NCBI GenBank assembly: GCA_013396525.1
Contig: VWYX01000008.1
Location: forward strand, 1,989,455-2,053,454
From: Chaetorhynchus papuensis
Taxonomy: Eukaryota; Chordata; Aves; Passeriformes; Rhipiduridae
Direction of reading: 5' to 3'
Length of the DNA stretch: 64,000 nt
Positions 12,401 through 23,240 of this stretch are shown here, one piece after another. Positions within the stretch are counted from its first letter, which is position 1; every line of letters starts with the position of its first letter. The notes beneath the pieces are model-generated. The model was not told where the DNA came from. It saw only the letters and a program-made list of their open reading frames with translations, and searched no databases. The translations under genes were made by a program, and so were the position numbers.

Positions 12401-12668
12401 AGATATGAAGCCAGACTGGGCTGTTTACTATTAGCTCCTGATTTCTAAAAATGCTTCATTTGCAGTCGGTGGTTGTTAATGTTTTTAACAACGATATCAT
12501 TGGAATTTTTAATCAGAGTTAGAAAACAGCTCCACACACAGGTTTGGCTTAAGACTAATAGCTGTGTGTGATGGAGGAAGCCCTGAAGTCATGCAGGGCA
12601 TCTTAATATGATACATGTATTAGAAAATATTGCATAGATGCAATGTGGCCCCCAAGTGTAAAACTCAC
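9496..12668. other. Unique non-coding DNA
   Basis: No gene or repeat family recognised. Acceptor look-alikes with long pyrimidine tracts occur at 10820 (CCTTTTCCAG) and 11503 (TTTTTCTTAG). The first is followed by a 28-codon open frame that ends in a stop without a donor. A directly repeated TGCACATATT pair lies at 10881-10902. A7/T15 occurs at 11069-11090. Confidence 0.55.
11630..11666. repeat. A-rich low-complexity tract
   Basis: Fourteen A residues, then further A runs interrupted by single G or C bases. It gives the neighbouring frame a meaningless poly-lysine stretch. Confidence 0.8.
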
Positions 12669-12735
12669 ACATATTCCCTCCTCCTCCCTCCCTCTCTCCT
12701 TCTCTCTGTCTTTCACTTGTAGTCTCTCTCTACAT
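12669..12735. repeat. (CT)n-like pyrimidine tract
   Basis: Almost pure C/T on the + strand, with CTC and TCTC units degenerating at the right end. Purine/pyrimidine mirror tracts like this can form H-DNA. Confidence 0.75.
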
Positions 12736-12860
12736 TTGCTAAAACTAAAAATACATCTGTTTGTCACTAAACCTGTATGAAAGCCAAAACCCCCCATATT
12801 TAAAATTGTGAGGTCTAGCATAAGAGAAGGAGTACATTTTGGGGGAAAGAGATAATAGGA

Positions 12861-12876
12861 TTTTTTTTTTTTTTTT
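12861..12876. repeat. Poly(T) run
   Basis: Sixteen consecutive T residues, just left of the candidate CNE at 12885. Confidence 0.85.
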
Positions 12877-12884
12877 ATATCAGC

Positions 12885-13260
12885 AAAAAATATTGGAGGT
12901 AGATATCTGTGCTGTTGCCGAGCTTTTGTGTTCTGGGGCTGGGAGACTTGAATATTATTAAGGGATCAGTCACAAAGTGCATCAATCTGGCATGTACTAG
13001 AGCCAGATAGCTATTTGCCAGAAACTGGAAAAAAAAATCTCAGCAGGCTCACAGTTGAAGAATGGTGGACATTGCTTTGATTCAAGAAAGCCCTGGCACG
13101 GATATCTTCCTGGATATGGATAACATAATGGACTTTGGGGAGCATATTAAGTCACCCCCCCGTGACTTGCTAGCAGCTCTGGATGTGAATTATACAACTC
13201 TGGATTGATATGTTAAGGACTTAACAATTTCTGTCTGCAGCATTTCCAACCTCTGAGTGA
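12885..13260. promoter_or_regulatory. Candidate conserved non-coding element
   Basis: Repeat-free sequence with tightly packed AT-rich homeodomain-like cores and a dyad at 13149-13168 in which AAGTCAC and GTGACTT flank six C residues (AP-1/CRE-like halves). No plausible exon structure is visible. The CNE call is inferred from composition only. Confidence 0.3.
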
Positions 13261-15104
13261 AGTATTGGGTTACTTTTTCTTCCTTTTGGTTTGATGGCAA
13301 ATTGTGCTATGCTGGGTAATTCTTTTTTAAAAGCCTGCAAATAAAAGAAAGTATAAATTAAGAAGAGGGTGAGGAGAGTGACTGTGAGTATGTGATGCAC
13401 TGCATTAAATGTTTCTCTAGAACAAAGTCACACTTGAAGGCTGGCTTCTTTATTTATACTGTTTGTTTATAAGATCCAGGAATGCTTGTTTTCAGCATGA
13501 AATAATTTTTGCAGTGGCTTCAAATGAAAATATGTGTTCGCTAAAACCAGGAAACCAACTGGGAGCTCAGCACTGCACTGAGAGGCCCATTCAGACTCAC
13601 AGCAACCCAGCACCCAAGGGCTCATTAGAGATTCACCAGGAGCAAACTGCTTGGCTGGCTCTGCTCTGGCTGAGTCTGGGGTGGTTTTCCTGGAATTCAG
13701 CTGAAAAGTACAGGTGTATGCAACAAATATGCTGGCTCTTTGATACCTGACTTCAGTAGGGGACTGATGCTGACTGACAGGGGTGGGCAGTTAGGGCAGG
13801 TGAAGACTTTTGTGAGGTTTCCTGGCCCTATTTGGTTTTAGGATCAGAATTTTTTCTTGATGACAGGACTTGGATTTGATTACTTGGGTTTGATCACGTG
13901 TTCATACACATTACATTAAATCTTAATTTCCGTATAAAACCAAAGTGCTTTTATTCTTACTGAGTGTGATATGCACAAGGCAATGGAAGGCCATGTCATT
14001 TTCTAGAGTGTAATTTGTATGAACTAATTTCAACAAAATATATAGAAAATATGAATAAAGAATGACTGTGGGCTCCCCAATCTGTGTACACTGGGGACAA
14101 ATTCTTTATATTGCTCTCTAGATACTCTACCTTCTATCCTTGATTTCATGGACCATTATTTTTTATTTCATCCCACACAGACCATCTCTTAGCCATAATT
14201 GCATAACATATGAAAAATACACTATTTGCTTATGTAAGAAAGTGGCATTAGTAAAATAATGATATATTTTAAACCTAAACACTTTGTCCTCTTTTCTTGT
14301 AACAAAAGAACCTGGCTGCCTGTAGGAGCATTGGGAAGTGAAAGCTTGGAGTTGGAATGACATGACTGGACATCTCCCAAACAGAACATCCATCCACGCC
14401 CCACAGACCCCTGGGTTTCAGAAGCTGTGCTTTTATAGCAAGAGCCAAAATGATCACTTTACAGATGACTTTTTAAAAGAAATGACCAAGATCCTGGATA
14501 TGTGAAGATATTGAAGTGATGATAGGAGTTTATGCTGGAAAAAAACAATGGATCAAAGAATGGCAGTGAAAGAAATAGGACTGGAATCATGGGTACAGAG
14601 AGCATAGGAGAAGAAATCTTGGCATTTTACATTTCAAGCTGTTTAACTGCCAGACAGGTGTGATTTACCTGGAATAATTTCCCATCAGCATCAGGGGAAA
14701 AGCAATATGATGTTTAAGACAACAATTAAGAGATTTATTTTGCATGATTGCACAGGTATCACTAAAGAGCTCAAAGTTGTATCACGAGCAATTGCAGTTC
14801 TAACACAGAACCTATGAGCACTGAGTCTGTATTCACAAAAGCCCTGGACAAACAAGTTCCATTGCTCACCCCTGGCTGCAGTCATTGGCTGGAAAAATCA
14901 GAGAATATTTCTTTTTAAAGCAGTCTTGTCTTCCGTCACTCCACTTGGTCTCCCTTGTGAAACGCCTGGTCCATGGGGATGCAAACATCAGGAGGGATAA
15001 AATGGTCTTTCAAGAGAATTCTTTAAGGTTTTCAGGTCTGATACCCGTAATTTACATGAAGAAAAAAAAAGAACTATAATGGATGCTTATAAATTCTGTC
15101 AGGT
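13261..15104. other. Unique non-coding DNA
   Basis: No gene or repeat recognised. Three overlapping minus frames near 14163-14457 (60-76 codons) use all three frames of the same DNA, a sign of chance openness. A + frame at 13463-13750 (95 codons) has no recognised domain. Confidence 0.55.
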
Positions 15105-15545
15105 ATAAGGAAATCTGTTAGCAGCTGGAAGTAACCACCTGGCATTTTAAAAAGCAGCAGTTTTCTATCTTGTTCTGTCACAGGGTCATTGAAAGTCAGA
15201 ATCTGAAAGATTTTATCCAAGTAGATTTTCCCCATCATCCTGGAGCCCATGGGCCGAGAGGGATGGTTAGCGAGTTGGATAATCCTGCCCTCCACACATT
15301 ATGCAGCCAGGGAGAAGGGCAAGCATTCCAGTGGGAGGGACACTGCCAGGCAGCCTTTGTGGAGGTGGTTTTCTGGCAATGAGAATGAATCGGAGAATTA
15401 AAGTGCAGCACCTGTGATAATGAGTCTTTAAAATCATTATGTCTAAACATTCTTCTCAGCCTTCTAAAATCATGTTTCAGCTTTAGCCAGACAATGCCAT
15501 TCAGCACAATATGTCTGAGAAAGAAAGCCATATATTGTCTTGCAT
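15105..15545. promoter_or_regulatory. Candidate conserved non-coding element
   Basis: Repeat-free block with long open stretches on both strands. The minus frame 15074-15295 (73 codons) has balanced, protein-like composition (KIYLDKIFQILTFNDPVTEQ), and the 98-codon minus frame 15235-15531 overlaps it. A strong acceptor-like pyrimidine tract ending TTTTGCAG follows at 15546-15576 on +, but the sequence after it has no convincing coding frame with a donor. It could be a regulatory element or an unrecognised exon. Confidence 0.3.
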
Positions 15546-15576
15546 TTGTCTTTTTCTTTTCTTTCTTCTTTTGCAG

Positions 15577-16025
15577 TTAATTTTTTTTATTTAAGAACAC
15601 ATTATGAAAGACCCAATCACTACAGTAAAAGAACAAGTCCTGTAAACCTTCACACATGTGATTTTAATAGGTGTAGATATGTGAACAAGGATTAGTAACA
15701 CTCAGCCCTTGCTTAGCATTAGTGTGTGGGCTCAAGTTATGTTCTTGCTGTGAATTGGCAATGAGACACAAAGCCTTTCGCCTCTAGGGCTGTGGTTCAA
15801 ATGCAGCCTGGGTCATTGGTGGCTCTACACAAAATGAGGGGGCTGTTTCTATCCAATTTCACCCTCTCCCTGTTAAAAGACAGTAGAGAATTCAAGGTCA
15901 GAGTGATCTCAGAATCTCTCATCTTATTATGAATTGTTATTTTCCACTTACTATGCTATACTACGGAGCCTGGAGGCTTCTGCCAAGCATGGGGCATGTC
16001 ACACTGGTTACTGTGAGAACAGGTG
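15577..16025. other. Unique non-coding DNA
   Basis: No gene or repeat confirmed. GGTTCAAATGCAGCCTGGGT at 15792-15811 slightly resembles a tRNA-derived SINE B-box region but is too short to call. Confidence 0.5.
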
Positions 16026-16165
16026 CAGCTCCACTTATTTACAAACACACTCAGTGGAAGAGGAAGATGAGCACAAAGAAACGAAGCGACATGTCCAAAG
16101 GACAGTGGCAATGCCCAGGGCTGAGCACACCTTCCTCACAGCCTGACTGCACTACTTCCTTCTCC
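16025..16165 (-). repeat. MIR-like SINE relic
   Basis: Antisense to MIR, in the expected order: TTTACAAA, then GCACAAAGAAACGAAGCGAC, then ATGTCCAAAGGACA (matching ttgcccaaggtcaca), then CAGGGCTGAGCACACCTTCC and CACAGCCTGACTGCAC. The match is patchy, so this is tentative. The overlapping + frame at 15929-16294 (121 codons) is then not a gene. Confidence 0.4.
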
Positions 16166-16319
16166 ACCTGCAGCTGTGGGCACAACAGTGACAGGAAACA
16201 GTGTCCTTGGACTTTTGCTTCCCAGCAGGGAGCCTGCATGGCTGCCAACCCAGCGGTTTTATGGTATTTTTTTAGTAAGGTGGGGATAATATAAAACAAA
16301 GTGTGTGACAGATGAAATG
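16166..16319. other. Unique spacer
   Basis: Ordinary unique sequence between the MIR-like relic and the next candidate CNE. Confidence 0.5.
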
Positions 16320-16960
16320 CATTAGCCCCAACAATATTAATGGATGATAATGTATACGGTAGATCATTTTATCACACCATTTACATGTAAGTTTGTTTGG
16401 TGTATTATCTTTGACACAGTGGAAGATTCATAGATCAAGAGAATTGGTGTAACCCAATTTCATATGTTTTGTTGGATCTTCGAACAAAAGTGGATGCATT
16501 TTGAGTATACATTAAGCAAGTGCTGCATTAAGAACTTCCTTGCGACACCTGGCACCTACTTTTATGGCTTATTTTGTCAGATTGTTTCTTCTATTCAAAG
16601 ATTAATTTTCCCACTTGCTGAATTTGTTAAATCTTTGAACATTTCAGCCAACGAAGAGGTTTTCAGATCTGAGTTTTCTCAGGATTAAACACTTCTGTAA
16701 CAGAAAAAACACTACTCAGTCAATACAGACAGACTCATTTGAAACCTAGCATTTGCTAAACAAAAAGGTTAAGCTGTTTATAAAGAAAAGTCCGGAATTA
16801 AATGTGCCTTGACTTTCAAACACGCCCTCTGTAACTAAATGGGCATTGGCTCAAGCACGGATAAAAACACTATTTTACGCTAATTTAAAATTTAAAACAA
16901 GTGTTGGCTTATCATGCATATGGTTTAAAATCAAGGTATATGCTCTTCCCTAATGCGTGG
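16320..16960. promoter_or_regulatory. Candidate conserved non-coding element
   Basis: An AT-rich, repeat-free block holding many developmental-type cores: GATAATG, GTTTGTTTGG and TGTTTATAAA (forkhead-like), AAGATTAATTTT (homeodomain) and TTACGCTAATTTAA. Retained CpGs (TTCGAACAAA, TTGCGACAC, AACGAAG, TACGC) in AT-rich context are more than neighbouring DNA has. No splice-flanked coding frame was found. The assignment is inferred. Confidence 0.35.
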
Positions 16961-19313
16961 GAACGACGGGACACCCCTTCCTAAGGAAGGAGACACCATC
17001 ATTGCAACACTTTTTTGGCAGTCAGTCCATTTGTTATTTCAGGTCAGTGCTGTGCAGGCCACCAAGGGGGAATCTCCATTCAAGTTCATCCCCGTGTCCA
17101 TGGCAGGGCTTCTCCCAAAACACGTGTGTCCTTACACCAGGCTCGTCAATTCACACCATTTTTATCAGTCACTCCCCTTGGCAATGACAACACAGAGAAA
17201 ACTTCCCTGGGACTTTCTGTGAGCTTAAATTAGCGATGAGGTGCTGGCATCCTCAAAGCCTTCCAAAGCCCAGGTTGTACCCAGTGGCACAGCTGAAAAC
17301 TGGCACAGCTGCAGCATATACCAGGTGCCAGGTCCACAGTGCTACCTGTGAGGTACACAATCATCTGGTTTGAACCCAAGCTTTCTACTGTGTGCCTGGC
17401 ATCAACTCCTGCAAGCTCACTCTTCATGGGCCAGACTCGATGACATCCCAAACCTCAACTCAAATACCTGCAGGCATTTGCTAACTTCTGTAAAGTCCTT
17501 TCCCAGTATATTGGGATTTTTGCTGTTTTTAATCTGGAAACAGGATTCTAGTGGACTGTACCTGGCAGGCTTGTGTTTCTCTGAGATTTCCAGGCCAGTC
17601 TGGAAAACCCTAAAGCCTCAAATACTTATCTGGGGAGATTTTGCTGGTTCTGGGGGAGTGCTGCAGAGGGCTCTGGGGTGTGAGAAGGGAGGCTGAGCAG
17701 GGCTGCTGGTGGGGCTGGTGGCTGGTGTGGCAGCGGAAAGACTGGCTGCCCTCCTGGCTTGGCTCTGCCTCAGGAGCACTAAAGAGCCTGCACACAGTTA
17801 GAGACAAGCCTCCGAACTTCTTCAAATACACTCATTTAAAGAAGCAACTCAGCTCTAAAAATAAAATAAAGCCCAGACAAATGAACTAAAAGATAAGACA
17901 AATGCTTAAAGAAAATGAGAAGAATAAAAGATTTTTAAGTTATATCCTTGTTACCTTTGTTTCTCCTCAAGGAAGTAGTATCTCTTGATTGTCAAGATCC
18001 CCCTTCCTTAATAAGGTAAAACATCAGATTATAAAGAACATTTTTTAATGAGAATTCAGGCACATTTCTGGGTTGGTTGAGAAGTATGAAAGTATTTAAC
18101 CTCAGTTCAATGGACTGCCCTTTATTAACATTTTTCTTCTAGTGCCACTCACATAACTGCCCTTTCACAAGCCCCGTCTCAACCATTTGGTACTTATAAC
18201 TTGGTTTTAGCCAGAGGGTACATTGCAGAATACAAATCAATCATTGACTTTATTTCTTGTGACTAAAGGATTTCATAGACAGTATCTTTGTGGAGAGAGC
18301 TACCGCTAAGAAAATAGGGCTTAATGATTAAAATGTGTCCATTTTTCTCTCCATTCAGCAGTAAAACTACCAGAGGTGCTTGGAAGCCTGTTCAGTGAGT
18401 GATGTGGCACTGACAGTGCAGCACACCTCAGCTCAGCTGAGCACATGCATATGTAAACAACTCTGCTATCAAACACTGTGCCTTGTCAAAGATTAAACGT
18501 GTCTTTAGGGAATGGGAACGGTGCCATGCTAACACCTTGGCAGTACAGGCCAAGTGGCAGGACACTTGGCTTCCCATCAGTTTGTCACAAACCTGCCTTG
18601 GAAACATTCTCCTGGAAACATGAGAGTGTCCCTGTCGTGGGTTCCTGTCCATTGGCTGCTCCGGGTGAGCTGCCAGTGCTCCACGCGTTGCCAATGCTAG
18701 CGGTGCTTTTGTCAGGTGGACACTTGCCCACTAGGAAATGGATGGAAGCCACCCACATACTTTAAATGTGCCATTGTCTGAGCTCCAAGTGCTAAAGAGA
18801 GTTAATGACATCAAGTCTGGTCTGGATTCTTGTAGGAGCTATATCTGTGCTACCCACGGTTACCTTTAAGTTGCTCCGTCCTACCTCTCAGTATATAACG
18901 TTTGTAGTACATCTCCTTGATGCTAGAGGAACATATTTGTATTTATACATTGCACAAAGGAAGCAGAGCCAAGCTAGAACATAGGACAGCAACACTGTTT
19001 GTGTTTTAACTTAGGAAATTAAGGTGAAGTTGATGAAAAAAGCAGATGAGATTTTGCTGTTCATATTGAACAGCTAAGACTTATCCCAGAGACTCACATT
19101 CAGTTAAGTGCATTTAGCTGCTTTCTCAGCTGTTGGAGGGTGCAGAGTGGATACCAGATGCACCTCTAATGTTTTGGAGAGCTGACACTTCCAGACCATT
19201 TTGCGAATTTTAGCTCAACAATTTTGACAGGGCACAAATTCTCAGGCGCAGTGATGAGAAATTCTGCAACCCAGTGGACATGAACTGAACTCTGTCCCTC
19301 AGCCATGAGGCAC
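16961..19313. other. Unique non-coding DNA
   Basis: No gene or repeat family recognised. A G-rich stretch at 17649-17735 has several GG/GGG runs. The 12-bp palindrome GCTCAGCTGAGC (18431-18442) contains an E-box. Three overlapping + frames at 16953-17233 cover the same bases and none is convincing. Confidence 0.55.
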
Positions 19314-19355
19314 AGAAAAACCTTTTATTTCAAAATAAAAATAAAAGGTTTTTCT
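19314..19355. repeat. Perfect inverted repeat, 17-bp arms, 8-nt spacer
   Basis: The left arm AGAAAAACCTTTTATTT (19314-19330) and right arm AAATAAAAGGTTTTTCT (19339-19355) are exact reverse complements around CAAAATAA. Exact 17-bp arms this close are not expected by chance in 64 kb, even allowing for AT bias. The flanks show no transposon termini. A template-switch mutation or a small palindromic insertion fits best. The stem is too AU-rich and short for a typical microRNA precursor. Confidence 0.8.
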
Positions 19356-20189
19356 TACGGGGCTCTTCCCTTGCCAGTCTCCTGATGCCAGCATTCATTA
19401 ACATCCCAGCGCAGACGCACTGTACCTGGTACATTTGGATGCACGGCCAGTGCTCGCCCTGCTTGGGCACACCAGAAACACTCAACAGCAGCCAAGAAAA
19501 ACAAGAAGAAAGAACGTCCATTAGGAGATGCTTTGTAAGAGTTACAGATTCCCATAGAGCAGCACCAAGTTTTGAGGTTGAATCCTTGGGTTTCTATCTC
19601 ATGTCTTATTTTACAGACATCAGCTCAGACAGATTTGCAACACCTGACAGGCAGAAGTCAGTAGATTCCCGACATCCTTGATGTTAGTGAGTTTTGCTGC
19701 TGGCATTCATGGAGACAAGGTTTCATCCCATTTTAGTACTGGATTAATTGAGGTACATGAGGCAACACACTTGCAAATAAAGGCAGTGCATTGGCCTCTG
19801 TTTTTCTGGGCATTTTGGTGACACATCTCATGGTTATAAAGCATTATAGCAGGAGTATGAGATTTAGGCCTTTCAGACATGAAGGAATGCTGTGGGAACA
19901 AATGCAGCAATAAGCACAGCTTATGATAAATGCAAAGCAGGTTAACAATAACTGTCTTTATCAGAAGAGAAGACACATCTGGAAGCAGGTGTGAATATCA
20001 GCTCTCACAGGTAATCTTGCAGTCTTGACTATGTACAATACTCAGCTAAAAGAAATTTTAGCATGGCATTTAAAAGTTGCTTTTTTTGTTGTTCATTTAT
20101 TTTGTTGTTTTCAGTTATTAATCTGAACTGTGTAAATCATTTTTTTAGTAGGCATGTAGTTTGTTAGGCAGTTCTGTTTAAACCTTAGG
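19356..20189. other. Unique non-coding DNA
   Basis: No gene or repeat recognised. A 98-codon + frame at 19385-19681 overlaps minus frames of 63 and 66 codons and has no recognised domain. Confidence 0.55.
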
Positions 20190-20570
20190 GTAGTGTACAA
20201 TGAATTAAGACACACACGCACACACATACACCTGCAAACTCTGCAAAAATCCGCAAAGAGAATTTGAAGTAAATATGTCAAGGAAGAAACTGGCCTCACC
20301 TCCACCATTCAATCTTCCAGTGCCGTGTCTTAAACGAGACAAAAAGAGAGACACAAACTTTGGTTCTTCGAACCAGCAGAATTCTTTGCACGAACATTTC
20401 TTTTTCACTAAGGATTCTCTTGTTTTAGCGGCAAAAAGAAAGGATGGTTTGCTTTTGCCATTCACATATGACATTATTTTACAGCTCACAACGAGCTGCA
20501 TGCAGACTTTAGTCGATGCACAAGGAGGTGTTCATTACCTCAATGCAGAAGTTTAAGCAATCACAACTTA
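20190..20570. promoter_or_regulatory. Candidate conserved non-coding element
   Basis: Begins at a short CA repeat (20210-20231). The block holds TGGTTC-TTC-GAACCA (20361-20375), a dyad containing TTCnnnGAA-like halves, several retained CpGs and long open frames on both strands (93 codons +, 98 codons -). A minus-strand donor look-alike (GAG|GTGAGG) lies at 20297-20301. No protein family is recognised. Regulatory element is the more likely reading, unrecognised exon the alternative. Confidence 0.3.
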
Positions 20571-20724
20571 GCAGAATCTCTTGGCCCAGGTCTCATTAGC
20601 CTGGGAGCTCCAATTCCCCTGGAAGCACCTTGTTGAAGCAGACAGCTTGCCTCTTCCAGCACATCAGCTCTTCCTCTGTACAAAGGATGTTACAGGAGAG
20701 TGATTAGATGGAGGAGGATTTTTC
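20571..20724. other. Unique spacer
   Basis: Unique sequence between the candidate CNE and an old CR1 relic. Confidence 0.5.
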
Positions 20725-20995
20725 AGCTAAGAAAAGAGCTGGCAGAGGGGGATGTTATAGTAGAATATAAAATCATGAATGGCACATGGAAGGCGAATAA
20801 GAAGCTGCTGTTTCTTTTGCTGCCCCTAGTTCTTGCATGAAGCAAGCAAGTGGTATGTTCACAAAAAATAGCAAGTGTTTTTTGGTACTCCTTCACAGAG
20901 TACAGATTGGAGCAAGTTGTGAAACTTCTTGCCACAGGATTTTGTGAGTGCCAGAAGTTTACACAGATGAAAAAAAGAGACTAGATAAAGTAATG
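20725..20995 (+). mobile_element. Old CR1 ORF2 C-terminal relic, sense
   Basis: Read on +, the fragment retains the layout of the CR1 ORF2 C-terminus: GDVIVEYKIMNGTWKANK-like sequence (20749-20802), a variable patch, then VVKLLATGFCE-like sequence (about 20918-20950) corresponding to the LPxxVV block, ending in an ACTAGATAAA-type 3' block. Frame breaks show it is long dead. Divergence resembles that of the 9245-9495 copy. Confidence 0.7.
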
Positions 20996-22194
20996 GAATT
21001 AAAAGCATTTAAAAAATTAATGTAACAGTAAATCTTGATGCGTCATTCAGTCTTGGGAAGACCTGAGCTGCTGGAAGTCGAGTGAATAAACTTGGGATAT
21101 ATAAATGCCACGATACATTTGCCCTGATCTTGTGCCCTTATCTGGGCACCTGGTATAGCAAGAACTCAGACCTTTGGCCTGACCGTGCTGGACTGGTCTC
21201 GTGTTTGCACCTCTGCCTGGTTTGTGCTTATCTGCAGCCTGTCGGTAAACTTCTGTACAGCTTCCCCCAAAATGTCTTTTAAGAGCTTAAAGCATCATGA
21301 ACTTTTACCTAGCAATTTGTGCAGATTTTTTGAATTTTAGAAGAAGCTATAAGTAATGACATTTGCTGAGGAACACAGTAAGATACGGAGTCAAGCAGGC
21401 CTAAGTCTCCTAAGTGTGTGTATGTGTGTGCATGCATGAGAAGGAGAGGGAGACGGGGAGAAAATATGTGCATGAGAAAGTAACTTTGTGTATAAAACAG
21501 ATATTTTCCATGACATATGTTGATGAATTGAATTCTGTTAATTTATAAACTACATTCAGTACTGGTAGAATTTTTGTCGTGTTTCATAGCCAAATTCTGC
21601 GAAAGGACTGGGAAAAATCTGTTCCAATTTATTTCATGCTCTGCAGTGATTTTCTGAATAACTGTGTGTGAATTATTATATTTCGATCTGTATATAGAGC
21701 ACTGAGCACTCTGGCCCCAGCCCAGAGAAGCAGCTAAAGGAAATGTCCTGCTGAATTCACAAAGACTGTTTGCATTCTTAAAGTTAAGCATGTGCTTAAG
21801 GGCTTTGCTAGATCATAACCAAAGATCTCAGGAGCTGTTGGCAAGACTGATACCACAGAGAATAGAAGAAGAGGAAAACAGCAAGAAAGATGTCAATAGA
21901 TATATTGACATGAATTTGGAATGGTGCTTAGCATTTGAGCGCATTAAGGAAAAAGAGAGCTAAAAAGCTCAAGAAAAGTATTTGAGAGAGTGTGTTGACT
22001 TTTAAAAAACCACCTCTTTCTAGCAGCCATACATCAGTCAGTGACTTTCAAAGGAGAGAAACACTGCAGCGTGTGTTGCACCATTCTCATTGTATTATTT
22101 TGCCATGTGTAACACTGAAGCAATTTTTAGCATACAGATTCTTAATCTCATTTTGGTTCTAAAGCACCCACAGATCACATCATTGCTGAATGGG
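20996..22194. other. Unique non-coding DNA with a short TG repeat
   Basis: No gene recognised. Interrupted TG/CA microsatellite at 21414-21436, followed by a GA-rich patch to about 21465. Confidence 0.55.
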
Positions 22195-22345
22195 AGTCTC
22201 TGGAGATTGTCCTTTCAGAGCAGGGGCAGCTACAGCAAGTTGCCCAAGGGGTTGGCTGTTTCCAGGGGTGAGGATGCCACAGTCTCTCTTGACACCTTGT
22301 TCCAGTGTCTGACCACCTTCACCAAGAGCTTGGTGTCTTCTTCCA
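22195..22345 (-). mobile_element. CR1 fragment
   Basis: Antisense CR1 blocks in order: GAGATTGTCCTTTCAGAGCA, GCAAGTTGCCCAAGGGGTTG, GGGGTGAGGATGCCACAGTC, ACACCTTGTTCCAGTGTCTG and ACCACCTTCACCAAGAGCTT, matching the avian CR1 region that encodes the ORF2 C-terminus. It is truncated at both ends. The 112-codon + frame at 22090-22428 is an artefact of this repeat. Confidence 0.75.
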
Positions 22346-22889
22346 GTGGTACAAAGCTCCTGGTAGCAGTCTCACAAATGTTTAGACCTTCTTCTTGTAC
22401 ACATGCTCTGCTTTACAAAAACAGGTAGGCCCAAAGATTTCAAAGGGATTAGCCATTGGATTGTAAAAGAGATATAAGTGGGAGTGCTTTCACAGGACTT
22501 TAGCTAAGAAGTCAAATTGAGTTGGTCAAAGTCATAGTAAAAATGGAAAAAACCCTGAAAATCTGTACTGCAGAACTCACAATTTCATGGCACAAATATC
22601 ACAATGTATGTGCACATTTTTCTCCCTTGAATTTTAGAGGATTATAGTTCTTAATCCTGGGACAGGTTTGAAAAATTTTCATTTTTAGCTGTGGTAGTTG
22701 AGGGCTTTTAAGGATTCACTCACGTTCTGCCTCCCCCCTCTCCCCCCCTTAAATTTAAGTGCATTTTCTCACTGATTCTGATTTCCATAACAGCCATAAT
22801 TTCACTCTTTCTTTTCAAAAGTTCAAAGCTCCAGTGCTGGTAAAGTGTATAGGGATAAGATTGAACTCTTGGAAAACAGCAAAGCACAT
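22346..22889. other. Unique non-coding DNA
   Basis: No gene recognised. A C-rich tract CTCCCCCCTCTCCCCCCCTT sits at 22731-22750. Confidence 0.55.
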
Positions 22890-23240
22890 GAAGGCAAAGG
22901 TGCATGATAAAACGGTTTATCTGTGGCTTTGCAGTTATTACGCAGATAACATTTTGATATGTGTATTATGTTTATTAACTCAGTATCTATGTGTGTGATA
23001 CATAATTTTTTAGTTAGAAATTTATCTTCCAAAAGCGTACCATGTTTTTCAATGAGTCAGCTGATTACAGTGACTCCTGCAATTTGTGAAGTTAAATGCA
23101 TTTATGTATTGTGCCATGAAATGTGCTTCATTCATTTCTGCGCTGCTGTTTGTTTATGATAATACTTCACAGGAGACGAGTGAATATTCTATAATACCTT
23201 TCAAGAGGTCAATGTAGCCTTAACTATAGTGTCTTCACTC
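22890..23240. promoter_or_regulatory. Candidate conserved non-coding element with AP-1/MARE sites
   Basis: Repeat-free AT-rich block. TGAGTCAGCTG at 23053-23063 is an AP-1/half-MARE site, and an inverted TGACTC lies 7 bases further on (23071-23076). TTTATTAACTCAG and GATTAC homeodomain-type cores are also present. Maf/Jun-type binding is inferred. Confidence 0.35.

Noticed and set aside
15546..15576. Very strong polypyrimidine tract plus TTTTGCAG
   Set aside because: What follows is T-rich with early stops in two frames and no donor of quality in the third, so no exon was called.
15780..15830. tRNA B-box-like GGTTCAAATGC
   Set aside because: No A box, no acceptor-stem pairing or cloverleaf; at most a SINE scrap.
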